DNA of 64,000 bases from Isoetes taiwanensis. Taxonomy: Eukaryota; Streptophyta; Lycopodiopsida; Isoetales; Isoetaceae. The DNA lies in contig JAJEKV010000025.1 in NCBI GenBank assembly GCA_021234155.1, forward strand, positions 13,231,463 through 13,295,462. Direction: 5' to 3'. The translations under genes and the position numbers were made by a program. The notes beneath the pieces were generated by a model. That model had not been told where the DNA came from, made no database searches, and saw only the letters and a program-made list of their open reading frames with translations. Positions 10,318 to 21,635 of the stretch are shown piece by piece (positions within the stretch are counted from its first letter, which is position 1; each line of letters opens with the position of its first letter).

Positions 10318-10654
10318 ATAAATAGTTCTCCCATTAGTTCTCCCATTGAGTTTTCCTCTCATCAGCGTTATCTTGTAGTATAATCTTCCATTGCATACAA
10401 AAATACTGCACATTCTCATTTGGAATTCTACATCGTTGCCCATTAGATACAATAGTAGCATCTCAAGACTTTACCCAAACACTGAACTAAGTTGGTAGAT
10501 AAATAGTTCTACCATTGAGTAAGCTCGTAAGCTCGTAGTATATCTGCCATTGCATACAAAAATACTGCACATTCTCATTTGGAATTCTATATCGTTGCCC
10601 ATTAGATACAATAGTAGCATCTCAAGACTTTACTCAACACTGGACTAAGTTGGT
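10318..10654 (+). repeat. Tandem duplication, ~180-bp unit, two copies
   Basis: Copies at 10318-10497 and 10498-10654 share GATAAATAGTTCT and a long block around CATTGCATACAAAAATACTG. The second copy is shorter because of a deletion near its start. No coding potential is apparent. Confidence 0.85.
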
Positions 10655-10980
10655 AAACGGAAATGGCAAGGTCCAAAATATATCTCAAATAAGAAAGCAA
10701 AATCCATACTCGATCTACTTGGCAATGGAAATAAAACTTGTAACTCTTTAAGGTTGTTCAAAGCTTTTGCTAAGAGCCTGAGGTAATTTTTTGCAGATGA
10801 GGTAGTTGTTGTGCAGGAACACAAGGCTAAGTAATGTCAACAAAAAAGCTACTTGTAAACCCAAGTGGATGATCATAAATATATACAAATGATGCATCTC
10901 CATTGTCCATAGATTAAATAGCTGGATGCTTTAAAAGATTACACAGTTCTAGGTTTGATGTGCCATTTTAGGGGCCAAAA
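10655..10980. other. No recognisable gene
   Basis: Non-coding AT-rich DNA between two tandem duplications; nothing recognisable. Confidence 0.5.
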
Positions 10981-11736
10981 TTACAGAAAAGTTGGCTTCT
11001 TATTAATTTGACATCCCTAATTTAGGTATAAAATAAAAATCTAATTTAGGTGGTTTTGGGACACACATGGAAAGTGGGAAAATGAATGAACCATCAGAAT
11101 CTCGACGAATAGTGAAAGCTAAAATGTGGAAATGAAGTCGTGTGCATTTCCTATTGCTCAAGGAGAACCACAACAGGCTATGCACGCATAGGCAAGCCAC
11201 AAAATTATAAAACACAACTAAAACAAAAAATTGCAAAATGCTATGCCTGTGTCTTGTGCACGCATAACATAAAATAAAATCTTGTTGCCTATGTCTATGC
11301 GCACATAGCATAACCTAAAATCTTGTTGCCTGTGTCTCTGTGCGCACATCATAAATTAAAATCTTGTTGCCTGTGTCTATTGTCGAATCGAGCATAGCAT
11401 AAAATTTCTTGTTGGGAGGCCACATATAATATAAGAATCCTTTTTTTGTGGTATTTATTCATTCTCTTTGTAAGAGAACTCACTGAAAAAAAGGGCATGC
11501 ATAGAGCATGAAAATTTTCGTTCCAACTCTGGCTTTTATGGCATGTCTCTAGCTTATTGAATTTAGGCTTATTACAGGTTAAAAATAAAGGTTGAGCATA
11601 GGCACATCCTATTTGAAGAAACAAGGGTTTTGCTGAAGAACGGCTGCATTTTGCTGGTCGATTCTGGTCTTTGCTGGCCGAATCTAATCTTCCTGAAAGG
11701 CTGGTGGAAGCGTCTAGATACAACGGTGAATGCATG
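10981..11736 (+). repeat. 756-bp tandem duplication, upstream copy
   Basis: Starts TTACAGAAAAGTTGGC and repeats at 11737. It holds several TATGCRCGCATA-type palindromes. Minus-strand open frames read through it (11003-11311, 11349-11735) with repeated HRHRQQDF text created by those palindromic repeats, and are not convincing genes. The DNA just past 12494 continues from the second copy, showing a head-to-tail duplication. Confidence 0.93.
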
Positions 11737-12494
11737 TTACAGAAAAGTTGGCTTCTTATTAATTTGACATCCCTAATTTAGGTATAAAATAAAAATCTAA
11801 TTTAGGTGGTTTTGGGACACACATGGAAAGTGGGAAAATGAATGAACCATCAGAATCTCGACGAATAGTGAAAGCTAAAATGTGGAAATGAAGTCGTGTG
11901 CATTTCCTATTGCTCAAGGAGAACCACCACAGGCTATGCGCGCATAGGCAAGCCACAAAATTATAAAACACAACTAAAACAAAAAATTGCAAAATGCTAT
12001 GCCTGTGTCTTGTGCACGCATAACATAAAATAAAATCTTGTTGCCTATGTCTATGCGCACATAGCATAACATAAAATCTTGTTGCCTGTGTCTCTGTGCG
12101 CACATCATAAATTAAAATCTTGTTGCCTGTGTCTATTGTCGAATCGAGCATAACATAAAATTTCTTGTTGGGAGGCCACATATAATATAAGAATCCTTTT
12201 TTTGTGGTATTTATTCATTCTCTTTGTAAGAGAACTCACTGAAAAAAAGGGCATGCATAGAGCATGAAAATTTTCGTTCCAACTCTGGCTTTTATGGCAT
12301 GTCTCTAGCTTATTGAATTTAGGCTTATTACAGGTTAAAAATAAAGGTTCAGCATAGGCACATCCTATTTGAAGAAACAAGGGGTTTTTTTTTGAAGAAA
12401 CGGCGCATTTTTTGGTCGATTCGGTCTTTCTTTGGCGAATCTAATCTTCTGAAAAATTTGGTGGGCGTCTAGATACAACGGTGAATGCATGTTG
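11737..12494 (+). repeat. 756-bp tandem duplication, downstream copy
   Basis: Nearly identical to the upstream copy over its first ~640 bases (a handful of substitutions). In the last ~100 bases (about 12380-12475) every CTG of the upstream copy is altered, for example GATTCTGGTC becoming GATTCGGTC and TTTGCTGGCC becoming TTTCTTTGGC. Such a cluster suggests base-calling or assembly error instead of ordinary drift. Confidence 0.93.
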
Positions 12495-13120
12495 CATATT
12501 TTCAATCGCGAGGGGTTTAGGGTGGTGCACGTAAGTAAGCGATCTGAGAAATCTGAAGCCGTTCTCGAATAATCATTCTTGAATAGTGAAGCCATGGCGC
12601 CAGAACATCTCTGCATCTCTTAGCGGCATCTTTTAGCAGCATCCTAGCGGTATCTCTGCTCATCTCTGACAATCAGGGTTTTATGGTATTCAGAAAAGCG
12701 AGGGGGACAGAAAGAGGATTTCGTCCATTTTGATAGGCGCAAAAGCGACCTTATTGCTTTCGGATAAAGATCTTAGAAAACTGACAAAGGCCGGAATGAG
12801 TGCTCATAATTTCTTCAATCTCAAACTTAAGGCTTGTTTCGAACTATCGGCTCCGAGGATGCCTTAATCAGGCTATCTGGCAAAATATTGCCCCATTTTG
12901 GAATAAATCTGAACCCAAAGCTGCAAAATCCAACCTCAATCCTGTTTTTTCGTCACAAATCAAAGCCACAAAAAATTTACAAAAGCCCCTTTTTTCCACA
13001 GATTTTACCTCCTCCTTCTTCTTTTTAACTGCCAGGAATGCATTGTAACAGAAAAGCTGCCGAAAATTGCTGTGAAGATTGAAGATAAGAAGAAAATTGT
13101 GAGGAAAAAAAAAGTCTTTT
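12495..13120. other. No recognisable gene
   Basis: Overlapping short ORFs at 12800-13048 match nothing known. T-rich runs near 13000 are low-complexity. Confidence 0.5.
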
Positions 13121-13166
13121 CCTATGCGCGCATAGCATAAGACTTTTGTCTATGCGCGCATAGACA
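13121..13166. repeat. Pair of TATGCGCGCATA palindromes
   Basis: CCTATGCGCGCATAG and TCTATGCGCGCATAGA lie 26 bases apart. Similar sequences (TATGCACGCATA, TATGCGCACATA, TATGCGTGCATA) recur in both 756-bp repeats and at about 13966, next to a microsatellite. Confidence 0.85.
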
Positions 13167-13201
13167 CTACCTACCAGCTAAACTTCTACCTACCCATTTT
13201 T

Positions 13202-13432
13202 TTAACAACCTACTAATTTTGTACTGGCCACATCCCACCCCCTAGATACTAGATATTTTACTCCTAACCTAGTCATTGGATGCCACATCCTTTTTAATTC
13301 TGGTTCTAACTTGTCTACATACATTTCAATTATTTCTTTTTTGCATTTATGGTTTGAAAAGGTCCTAACGTAGTCGACAACCTTTGCCCTAGCTATATCC
13401 TTTTCTTTTTTCTCAACGTTGGTTATGTGCAC
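13202..13432 (-). CDS. Hypothetical 76-aa open frame
   Basis: A charged protein with alternating Lys/Glu, including KKEKDIARAKVVDYV and YVDKLEPELKRMW, which looks more protein-like than the shadow frames around it. No family is recognised, and no splice sites or promoter are evident. It may be a gene scrap. Confidence 0.2.
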   Translation of the reverse strand: MHITNVEKKEKDIARAKVVDYVRTFSNHKCKKEIIEMYVDKLEPELKRMWHPMTRLGVKYLVSRGWDVASTKLVGC

Positions 13433-15284
13433 AAAGCTTGGCTATATTCTTTTCCACCTGTAGGTTTTGCACGCTTAGCTTGGCAATTTTTTTATCCTTA
13501 AAGGCAATAACATGACAACCTTTTCATCTTCTAGTTGGCTCTATGTGCATAGCTCACCAACATTTCCTCCTCAACCATAGCTAGCAGCGTTTTTTTCCAT
13601 GTCTTTGGTTGTGTTGTGACTAATTTGTTTGTGGCTTTTGTTTCCTATTTGCTCACACATTCCACAGACATCTCATAAAGTATTATTTGTGAAGGGACCA
13701 TTGTTCAACTTGCTAAGCATCATTCAACTGGGTTGTGTAATGTTATGAATACACATTTAAGAATTTCTATAGCTAGTGCATGCCCTAAATTTTTGGCACC
13801 TGAGGAAGTTATTCCTGATGTCTCTACTAAGGTTCCCTCTCTTACGAATTCAGATGAAGAACTTGTTGAGGAGGACGTCCCCCTTGATATTTAATGTGTG
13901 TAAAAGAAGTTTATTATTATGTGTGCCTATATTACTCTGTTCAATTATTGAAATATAACTTTAAAGTCTATGCGTGCATAGAATAGAATAGAATAGAATA
14001 GACACATTCTTACTTTCCTTTGCATTTCTGTATGTGTATTTTTTAGTGTGACTTAAAGCAAAATGTATCCTTCGCTTTTAATATTGCCCTATTTGAACTG
14101 CTGCACCTTTGTTTGGTACTTGTTTTTATAAAAATAGGTCAAATGTGCCGAATTTTTGGGTTTTTGAAAAAGGAATCTGCAATTGCACCACAGGTCATTA
14201 GTGCGTTTGCACCTTCACCTTGTTTTGTATGCGCTTTCTATACAGCCACTTGTTATTCTCTTTAACAAATTGGCTCTTCTCTATTAAATATTTTCTCTCC
14301 CCTCTGCTACCCTTCGCTATGGAATAGCTCACTCTGAAGGAAATATATGCCTGCAATTTACACAGTTTTTTGTCTCAAGCTGCATAAATATGGGAAAAGT
14401 CACAGTTTCAGTTAGTTTACCTCCTCACTTGAACTTGTCTATGTTTCTAAAATTTCCAGCCTCAAAAATCTTAAAGCCCTGTATTGCCAAGACTAAAACA
14501 AAACAATTAACATGAAGAAACAAACTGTACGAATTTGTGTAACCTTTTCAATAAGATCATAGAAGAAAAGCATAGAGAAAGATAAACTTACCCATGAAAA
14601 AACTTCATCTACTAAGAACTGTAGCTACATCTGCAACAAATCTTAACTAATCCAACGAAACCTCTTCAGCAACAAACTGGCGCCATCTAGAGCCTTCAAA
14701 AATCCGCTGGTTTTCTCTGCCGGCTTTTGCTGACGTAGCTTCAATCTGCCAGTTTTTGCTAAGTCCTCTGCTTCCTCACGCCGATTTTTTGAGCTAGAAT
14801 GGACGATCATCAGATTCTGTCTGCGGCAGACCCACCTGCCCACCGGAACAGGGCAGAACAGGGCCGCCCCTTTTTTTTCTTCGATTTCATTTTCTCTGGC
14901 ATTTTTTTTGTTTCCCTATTTCCCCCCCCCGGAAATACGTGGCGGGAATCAACTGAATATGCCAAAGGCATCTTACCCATAAGAATTATATATGTTAAGA
15001 AAATACTAGAGTTAGCTCCATGTCTCATATTGTCTATCATGCAAATAAAAAATATTTGTCGCTTTCTAGATCGAGTTGACGCTTGGGGATCTGGATCTAC
15101 TTTGTATGTAAAACCACCAACCATCTCTTCAAATAAAAATCCAATGCCCAGATCTTTGATGGAGCATATCATCTATATATGACCATCTCTTGTAATTATA
15201 GATTTGAACAAATGATAGTCCCGAATATAGAACATCACTTGCATTCATATGTGTTGCATGGCCAACATATCCACAACATAAGAA
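13433..15284. other. AT-rich DNA with a microsatellite; no supported gene
   Basis: (ATAGA)n occupies 13980-14001 directly after a TATGCGTGCATA palindrome. Overlapping frames on both strands at 14799-15182 are not recognised. A C-run lies near 14920. Confidence 0.5.
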
Positions 15285-15395
15285 CAGGTGTACAAATTTT
15301 AACAACACCTTCTATATCATACCCTAAAGTATGGTGTACAAATTTTAACAACACCATCAATCATAATACTTCTATATCATACCCTAAAGTATGCT
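15285..15395 (+). repeat. Short direct repeats
   Basis: GTGTACAAATTTTAACAACACC and TTCTATATCATACCCTAAAGT both occur twice, about 45-70 bases apart, in an interleaved arrangement suggesting replication slippage. Confidence 0.75.
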
Positions 15396-15520
15396 TTATC
15401 TGTACTAACAAATGCTTGACAATTTGATCCCTTTGCTAGAGAGGACCTAGAAACAACCAACCAAAAAACATGAAAAGTCACTGTCGGGTCAACAGAGGGC
15501 AACCCCCCATGCGTAGCAAC

Positions 15521-15780
15521 TTTTTTTTTTTTTTGGAAGAATGCAAAACTATATTAAACAGAAAACAACAATATGTACAAGTGCTACGGAAGGTGGAGAT
15601 AATCCCAAACTTCAACCTTAACATCAAGACGTAATCCAGACGTCAAACACTGGTCATGCAAACGAGACTTAATCTCTTGATAAAGCTTTACAGTAGGAGT
15701 GTGTTCATCCAAAAAGACTATCACATTTGTGCTTCCATACCACCCAGCAAACCACACTTGATATCCTATTGTTTAAGTTT
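15521..15780 (-). mobile_element. 3' end of a LINE (poly-A tail on minus strand)
   Basis: A 14-base T run at 15521-15534 is a minus-strand poly-A tail. Upstream on the minus strand a 56-residue open stretch contains VWFAGWYGSTNVIVFLDEH and QEIKSRLHDQC and ends in a stop, in the position and style of the C-terminal tail of plant LINE ORF2 (compare the minus-strand LINE at 34312-36321). The rest of ORF2 is missing, so this is a severely 5'-truncated copy. The flanking duplication was not identified. Confidence 0.45.
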
Positions 15781-16176
15781 GGTTTTTCCGATGTTCCGAA
15801 AACTTTTTGGATTTTTTTTCCAGGTTAGTTTTCTAAGGTCTACAAGCTTTTAGCTGCCGGGAAATTTTTCAGGCATTCCAAAAATCGGATTGGGTTTTCG
15901 TATGATTTTTTACTAGGTTTTTGTCCCGAATTCTTCTTCTGTCTTTTGGCTGAGACGCGTGTAGAAGACAGAAATAGGAGTTTGTGTTCTGATCATCTTT
16001 GTGCCATTCCGGTTGGATTTTTTTAGACCCATCTCATCTCGGAGCAGAGACGTCTTCTGTGCAGGTATATTCATCCGAGGAAGAATATGAGGTAAAGCTT
16101 TTTCTAAATTTCCCCTGTTTCTTTGAACTTTGTATTTGCCCTGTGTTGCATTGTCTTGACACATTTCGGTTTTGCA

Positions 16177-16592
16177 GGCGGAAAAGAAAGAGGAGCGAGC
16201 AATTTGTTAAAGCGGCAGGAAGCGAAGCTCACCATCGGATTGAGGTTGTGGAAGAGCTAATCAAGGATGTCACAGGTCATAGGAAGAGCACAAATGAAGC
16301 TTTTGCCGAGCTTGCCGCTCCAAAATTTGATCCGGTGGTGCCAGATGTCGAGAATACTGAAAAAGCTGCCGCAGAAAGGGCAATCCAGCAGCTTGAGATG
16401 GAAATAGAGAACAAAATATTGATTTCTGCTTCAGAAACAGAATCAGAAAAAGAAACAGAAACAGGGAAGGAAGACAAAATGGAGAAAGAAGAGAAGGCAC
16501 GACATCACTGCTGGATAGGACGTAGGACAGAAATAGGAGTCTTCCTTCTGTGTGCCTCAAGATCCTATGGTTGTTTCAGGTTTTCCTCTTGA
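16177..16592 (+). CDS. Unrecognised charged coding-like exon
   Basis: After a plausible acceptor (TTTTGCAG at about 16176) an open frame encodes a basic start (RRKRKRSEQFVKAAG), a helical Glu/Ala-rich middle (EELIKDVTGHRKSTNEAFAE, AAAERAIQQLEMEIENK) and a Glu/Lys-rich tail. An upstream exon-like stretch with SSVQVYSSEEEYE ends in a GTAAAG donor at about 16092. The heptad-like spacing suggests a coiled coil. I do not recognise the family; the correct phase across the intron is uncertain, so it may be a broken gene. Confidence 0.3.
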
Positions 16593-17416
16593 ATTTGTCT
16601 TCTTTTTTACTTCGATTTACTTAGGATTGAAAAAGTCAGGCTCCGAATATTTTAGGGAATACGTATGGAGCATATATGTCTGCCTATGCCATGCCATGAT
16701 TGCTCATACTCGGCGTTTTTCTGTGGTGTTCTAACAGATTATGTATTTAGCCCTAGCAGATCATGTATTAGCTGAGCTCTATATATCACATGTATTAATT
16801 TTGTTGTGCTTTCTGAATCCTTTGCTTTATGCAAATCCTTTCATGTTGAATGGATCTCAATAGATAGCATTTTGCTATTCTCACCTCTCTTCATCTTTAA
16901 TCATTTGTATTTTAACTTAGAGACTGCAGTGCATTATATGGTGACTCTTTTTCCAGTTACCTACATGTGGAGCAGATCATCTAGCCCTGGTACTTGGTCT
17001 GCTGCATTATCAGAATTCAATCAGGTATTGTGGAGGATTATTCGTGATATGCTATCTTTGGTTTGACAAGAAGACATCAAAGCACATTTACTTCCATTTA
17101 TTCTCTTGCTCAACAGATCAAAATGTGACATTGTCTGAGGTAAGCCCTGGGTTCTTTTGTGAAGAGACCTGTTTATTTAATCGTATTTTCTTTTGTCTTA
17201 GGTATACAGTGTGTGGTGTTTGTTCAATAGACCTACATGCTATTATCTGTTGTCTAAGAAATATTATGCATGCATATATGTTCTGCTTCACATTGTTATT
17301 TTTAATCCATGAACTAGACAGATTCTTACTAAAGCTTTATATATAGTAATGTCCCATTGAAATGTGTGAATTTTAGCAAGCTTAATTAGTGCGTTACCTA
17401 AATATTTCTCTTGCAG
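16593..17416. other. Possible small exons; no recognisable gene
   Basis: GT-AG bounded segments at 16957-17024 and 17117-17139, then one at 17417-17525, have good splice consensus. Joined frames meet stops, and no family is recognised. They could be remains of the gene suggested by the exon at 16177-16592. Confidence 0.25.
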
Positions 17417-17525
17417 AGAATATGAGGGCAGCACTGCATCTCTTATGTTCTGGTATAAACATTACTCCATTGGAGTTGGCGTCAAGTTGAAGGCATATCC
17501 AGCTAACTCGGGCAAATTAAGACAG

Positions 17526-19460
17526 GTGGGAAATATGTTCACAAAGATGGTTAGTGTAATTTCTAGCATTGTATATATTTAAACAATAGATAGCGAAATA
17601 CGGTCATTCTCCACTAGCTTTACGTAATAGCCATAAAATGGCACATGAAGTTGCAGTAAAATGGACAATTAATGTTGTTACTATACACTAACACTGAGCA
17701 TAGTTTCACAACTTCAGTGGCCTTTGCTGAACTTCAGCATTTTAGATCTCTTATATATAGTTTAATCTCTGATATTGGAGTGTAGAAAACTGCCTGTGGC
17801 AATTACTTACTTTATACCCATGCTTATGTAAAAGGATCTTATGGAATGGCTTATTCCAGACTTCTTCCAGATTGTTTTGGCAGGTCCTACATGCAATACA
17901 AAGCAGTTCATTTGTTGGATTTCTGAGCTAGATTGGATAACGATTTAGAAGCTTACGGAATGAGAAGTGCTGGAGCTTACTGTAAGGCCAAACACTGATT
18001 TAAAACCTTGCAGAACAGGAAGTACTGTATCTTACTGTAAGGCTGGATAATGATCTAGAAGTTTGCAGAATAGAAAGTCCTGGAATGAGTTCTCCATATT
18101 GCATAAAGAAGGCACTTTGAAATACGGTATCTAGGTTATAAATGTAGATAATCTGCTAACCTTTTTGTCCACGCACAACTCATTGCTCACTACCAAGTGT
18201 AGAGACCTTGAAATATGGCGAAGGTTATAAATGTAGAAGGCCTGCAAACAATTTTCTTCATTCACAACTCATTGTTCACTTCCATAAGTGTGTGAAGGTT
18301 AAGGCTTCAGCTTTTTCCAATAAAAAGAATGGAAACTAGGCATCATATGATGTGATTTCCTTCAAGGTTTGCAGTTTCAACAAGTCATGGACCAGGTTTT
18401 TACATGGGGATATGCGCATCTGTGAAGCTTAACATTTGAGGGTTTCTTCTTGGAGCCATCATTTAGTTCCAAATAATGTAAGTAATGTCTGATTTAAATC
18501 CTAGAGTTGTGTCACTTGCTTCAAACTCTGTATCTGCATGCCTGGGCATATGGAGGGTGGCTTGAGGGGAGCTGCTGAATAACCAGGTTTGAGGCAGATC
18601 AGTAGGACAAGAGTTTTATCATTTCCTTTGAATCTACATCTGCATGCCTGTGCATATGGACAACACCGCTGAATAACCAGGTATGAGGTTTGTGTTATAT
18701 CCTGCCATGTCAAATTTAAAGTAGTTAAATGGTTTACCTAATGGAGCACACAGCTATTATTTTCTTCGACGTGAAAATCAGTTTTTGCCATCCCACTTAG
18801 CATCGATGTGGAAGATGGAGATCATGCCTTGAATTCTGAATTCGATGTTGAGTCTGGTGTTAGCAACATAGATTCTGATAGGCAATTCAATGAAAGACAT
18901 ATTCGTACACATATAAGGTACAAATTGTTCCTTTTCTGTATTATTATTCATGTCCAAGAGCAAATTGTTATTTTTTTATCTTACAATCTTATGACACTAG
19001 AGGGGTTGGCATAATTGTCTGTAAGATATATCCCTATTAACTGTCAGGCTATACTCATTAGCGCCGTTGTATGACCAATGTCAGATGAAGTTGTACAATG
19101 GCAAAGAAGTAACATATTTTTCGATTGTCACAGGTGGTCTCCTAAGCATGGTGGTTGAGTCACTTGAAGAACTTTGCTGCTGAAACTCATGGCAAGAGGC
19201 CAGTAACTCGGAAAAATAACAGGATCAATCATCGTATTTTTTATACTCTTCTCACATCATAGGTTATACGGTTGGATACGCCTCAATCTCTGGCAGTTCA
19301 TCCTTCCAAATATAGTGGAAGTTGATTGCAAGAAAAATAGTGCATATGCCAATAGAAATAGTTTTTCTCTGGGTTACCTCAAATCGTTACCTCAAATCGT
19401 TAAATCTAATTGAATCAACTGATTACCATTTTGATTGCATGTTATTTGTCGAATCCTCTT
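17526..19460. other. Locally duplicated non-coding DNA
   Basis: Diverged direct repeats occur at 17935-18085 (units with CTTACTGTAAGGC), 18115-18260 (GGTTATAAATGTAGA) and 18525-18690 (CTGCATGCCTG..CATATGGA and GCTGAATAACCAGGT). A short acidic exon-like stretch at 18808-18920, ending at a GTACAA donor, is unrecognised. Confidence 0.5.
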
Positions 19461-19660
19461 ATGTTAACATGGCGTCAAAGCCAACAACAAAACATGCCAA
19501 TGATTGCTTTTGAAAAATGGAGGAAACATTTTATGGCATAAAGTACAATGCTCTCTTAAATACAACATGTTAACATGGCGTCAAAGCCAACAACGGAAGA
19601 TGCCAAATGATTGCTTTTGAAAAATGGAGGAAACATTTTATGGCCACAAAATACAATACC
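19461..19660 (+). repeat. ~106-bp tandem duplication
   Basis: ATGTTAACATGGCGTCAAAG starts both copies (19461 and 19567). The copies share GATTGCTTTTGAAAAATGGA and TTTTATGGC and differ by a few indels. Confidence 0.85.
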
Positions 19661-20729
19661 TAGCTTTAACCCATGGTCGGAAATCTGGATAAAACTAGGA
19701 AGTTGCATGAAAGTGGTTTACACTAGCGACTATTAACGTCTCTTTAACTAAGGCATTAATGCTTGATGGAGTTATCTTTTCAGCCCCAAAACTCTTAATT
19801 TTGGCCCACTGTCAATTACCCAGAACTACTAGGAAAATTAAATCAATACAACTATAAAGCCATGCCCTCTAAAGCAAACAATACTTAATAGTTGAAAATG
19901 CACAATTCAAATTAAGGCTACTGTTGCTTTCACATTGTAACACAAATTTCTATAGGTTCCTAAAAGCCTACCAATGCCCGACAATAAAATCATTTCAATA
20001 TCCTAATGAAGGGCCCCTGAGCAAAATCATTACTCTTATGCAAAATTATCAGGCATGAAGCACACTAATCCTTAAATGATACAAGCTAAAATCATCTCCC
20101 TTCTCTCATTTTCATTCTTCAAATTTTAATAACATGTTCACAACATGCCCACCTATAACATAATCAGATTATTTATGCGAACGGGCACCCGCGGTCTATA
20201 ACTCAAGGTAATTATTTACAAATAGCCAAAATCCTATTTCTATATGACCAACATATTAAAATATGGTGGAATTACATGTATTGATACTTTTTCAAATGAC
20301 TCAAGGTAATTATTCACAAAACCCTTTAGCGTGACACCCTTTACCTAACTATAGCTAATAGGTATAAACAACTTCATATGCTGATTGCTATTTAGAAAAG
20401 CCAATCGATTGAACATTTTCATTTGTAGTTATAAGCCAAACAAGCAAACACTTGCATTGGCATACACATGGCATTCCAATGTAGCACAATGTACTTCCCT
20501 AAACAAAAAGAACAATCAAACTTCACAATTGCTAAACCTCACATATAAACAGAAGCAATATCATGTAACATTTGTACAGTTTAACCCAAGATCAAATCCA
20601 TAATTTTTTGCACAATGGTTCTTTCTCTTTGAATCTTAAAGCCTGCTCTATATTACACTTACCATTTGAAAGCCACATTTTTCACTCTAGCCAACACCGG
20701 AACAACCACCTCCTCAAATTGTTACTAAA
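19661..20729. other. AT-rich DNA, probably the body of a Helitron
   Basis: No gene. The sequence precedes the Helitron-like 3' terminus at 20730-20757; the 5' TC end could not be placed. Confidence 0.3.
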
Positions 20730-20757
20730 GCCCGGCAACGCCGGGCACCATAACTAG
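20730..20757 (+). mobile_element. Helitron-like 3' terminus
   Basis: GCCCGGC-AAC-GCCGGGC forms a 7-bp GC hairpin, followed seven bases later by CTAG and then T. A subterminal hairpin, short spacer, CTRR end and T as next host base are the hallmarks of a Helitron 3' end. A sister terminus is at 57795-57823 on the minus strand. Confidence 0.6.
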
Positions 20758-21301
20758 TAGAAATAGTTTTAGGAACGACAAGCCTCAAGAAACGGTTACG
20801 GCTAGCTCATTTGCATGGAACGGAACGGAACGGAACGACATTGTTTAAAAAACTACTTAAAATGATCAGAAACATTGAAATCTTTCGGAATATGACCTGC
20901 AAATATGTTAATTCGTAACAACAAGCTGTCAAACTGCATAAAAAGCTTGAATATAGTTAAACAATGTATATGATCTTTTATCACAAATAAATAGATGTAC
21001 TTCGATCAAAAGAGATTTTGTTATGCAATAAGCCTAAACATATAAATGTACTCAATATTGAAATCCCTAAGCCTAACTCTAATATATAGCCTAATATATA
21101 CAGATCTGAGAAAATGATTGGGTTTGCTCCAGCTTACCAAAACAAGCTTGTTCACAGCAGGAATGGCCCGATTTGCTTTGCTATGTGATAGATTTTTGTC
21201 AAAATAAGTTTGCTTATAGCAAAAAATGTCTGGTTTGCTTTGCTATCTAATAAAATTTTTCAAAGAAGATTGAGAAATGAAATGCATAGTTCTGCTTACC
21301 T
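20758..21301. other. No recognisable gene
   Basis: Includes four (GGAAC) units at about 20817-20836. Otherwise AT-rich non-coding DNA. Confidence 0.5.
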
Positions 21302-21635
21302 CAGGCGCTGAAACTCGAGCAGTAGATGCATATGCGGAAGTCTTGATGCCAGCAAATGCTATCGCAAGTCCAATTAACGGCGGGAGCAAAAACTTCCCAA
21401 AGAATCATGAGCAAATGGTCGGACCACGTTCAATTTTGGCGGCAATTCTTAATTTGGCATTCTTTGCCCTGAGAACGGTAGATTGGGCAGAACGGCTATT
21501 CCGCACGGCGTTCTTGCCAACAACAAAAAATCCAAACTTTTTATCATGTACACGGCGCGATAGCACGGTTGCTGTCTCGACAAACCGTTTTGCCATTCTA
21601 ATGGTATAGAACGCCATTCTATGCCAACTATGCAA
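21302..21635 (-). pseudogene. First exon of an organelle-type membrane protein, one stop codon
   Basis: On the minus strand the frame starts MHSWHRMAFYTIRMAKRFVE, is basic and poor in acidic residues like an organelle presequence, and meets a TGA at about 21405. It then continues in the same frame with a hydrophobic segment, LLPPLIGLAIAFAGIK, and ends VSAPE at a good donor, GTAAGC. One stop separates presequence and membrane segment, so this is either a recent pseudogene or the stop is a sequencing error. I do not recognise the family, and no second exon is found. Confidence 0.35.

Noticed and set aside
11003-12380. Minus-strand ORFs of 91-140 aa with shared HRHRQQDF text
   Set aside because: The similarity comes from the tandem duplication and TATGCRCGCATA repeats, not from conserved coding; no domain, and frames differ by indel between copies.
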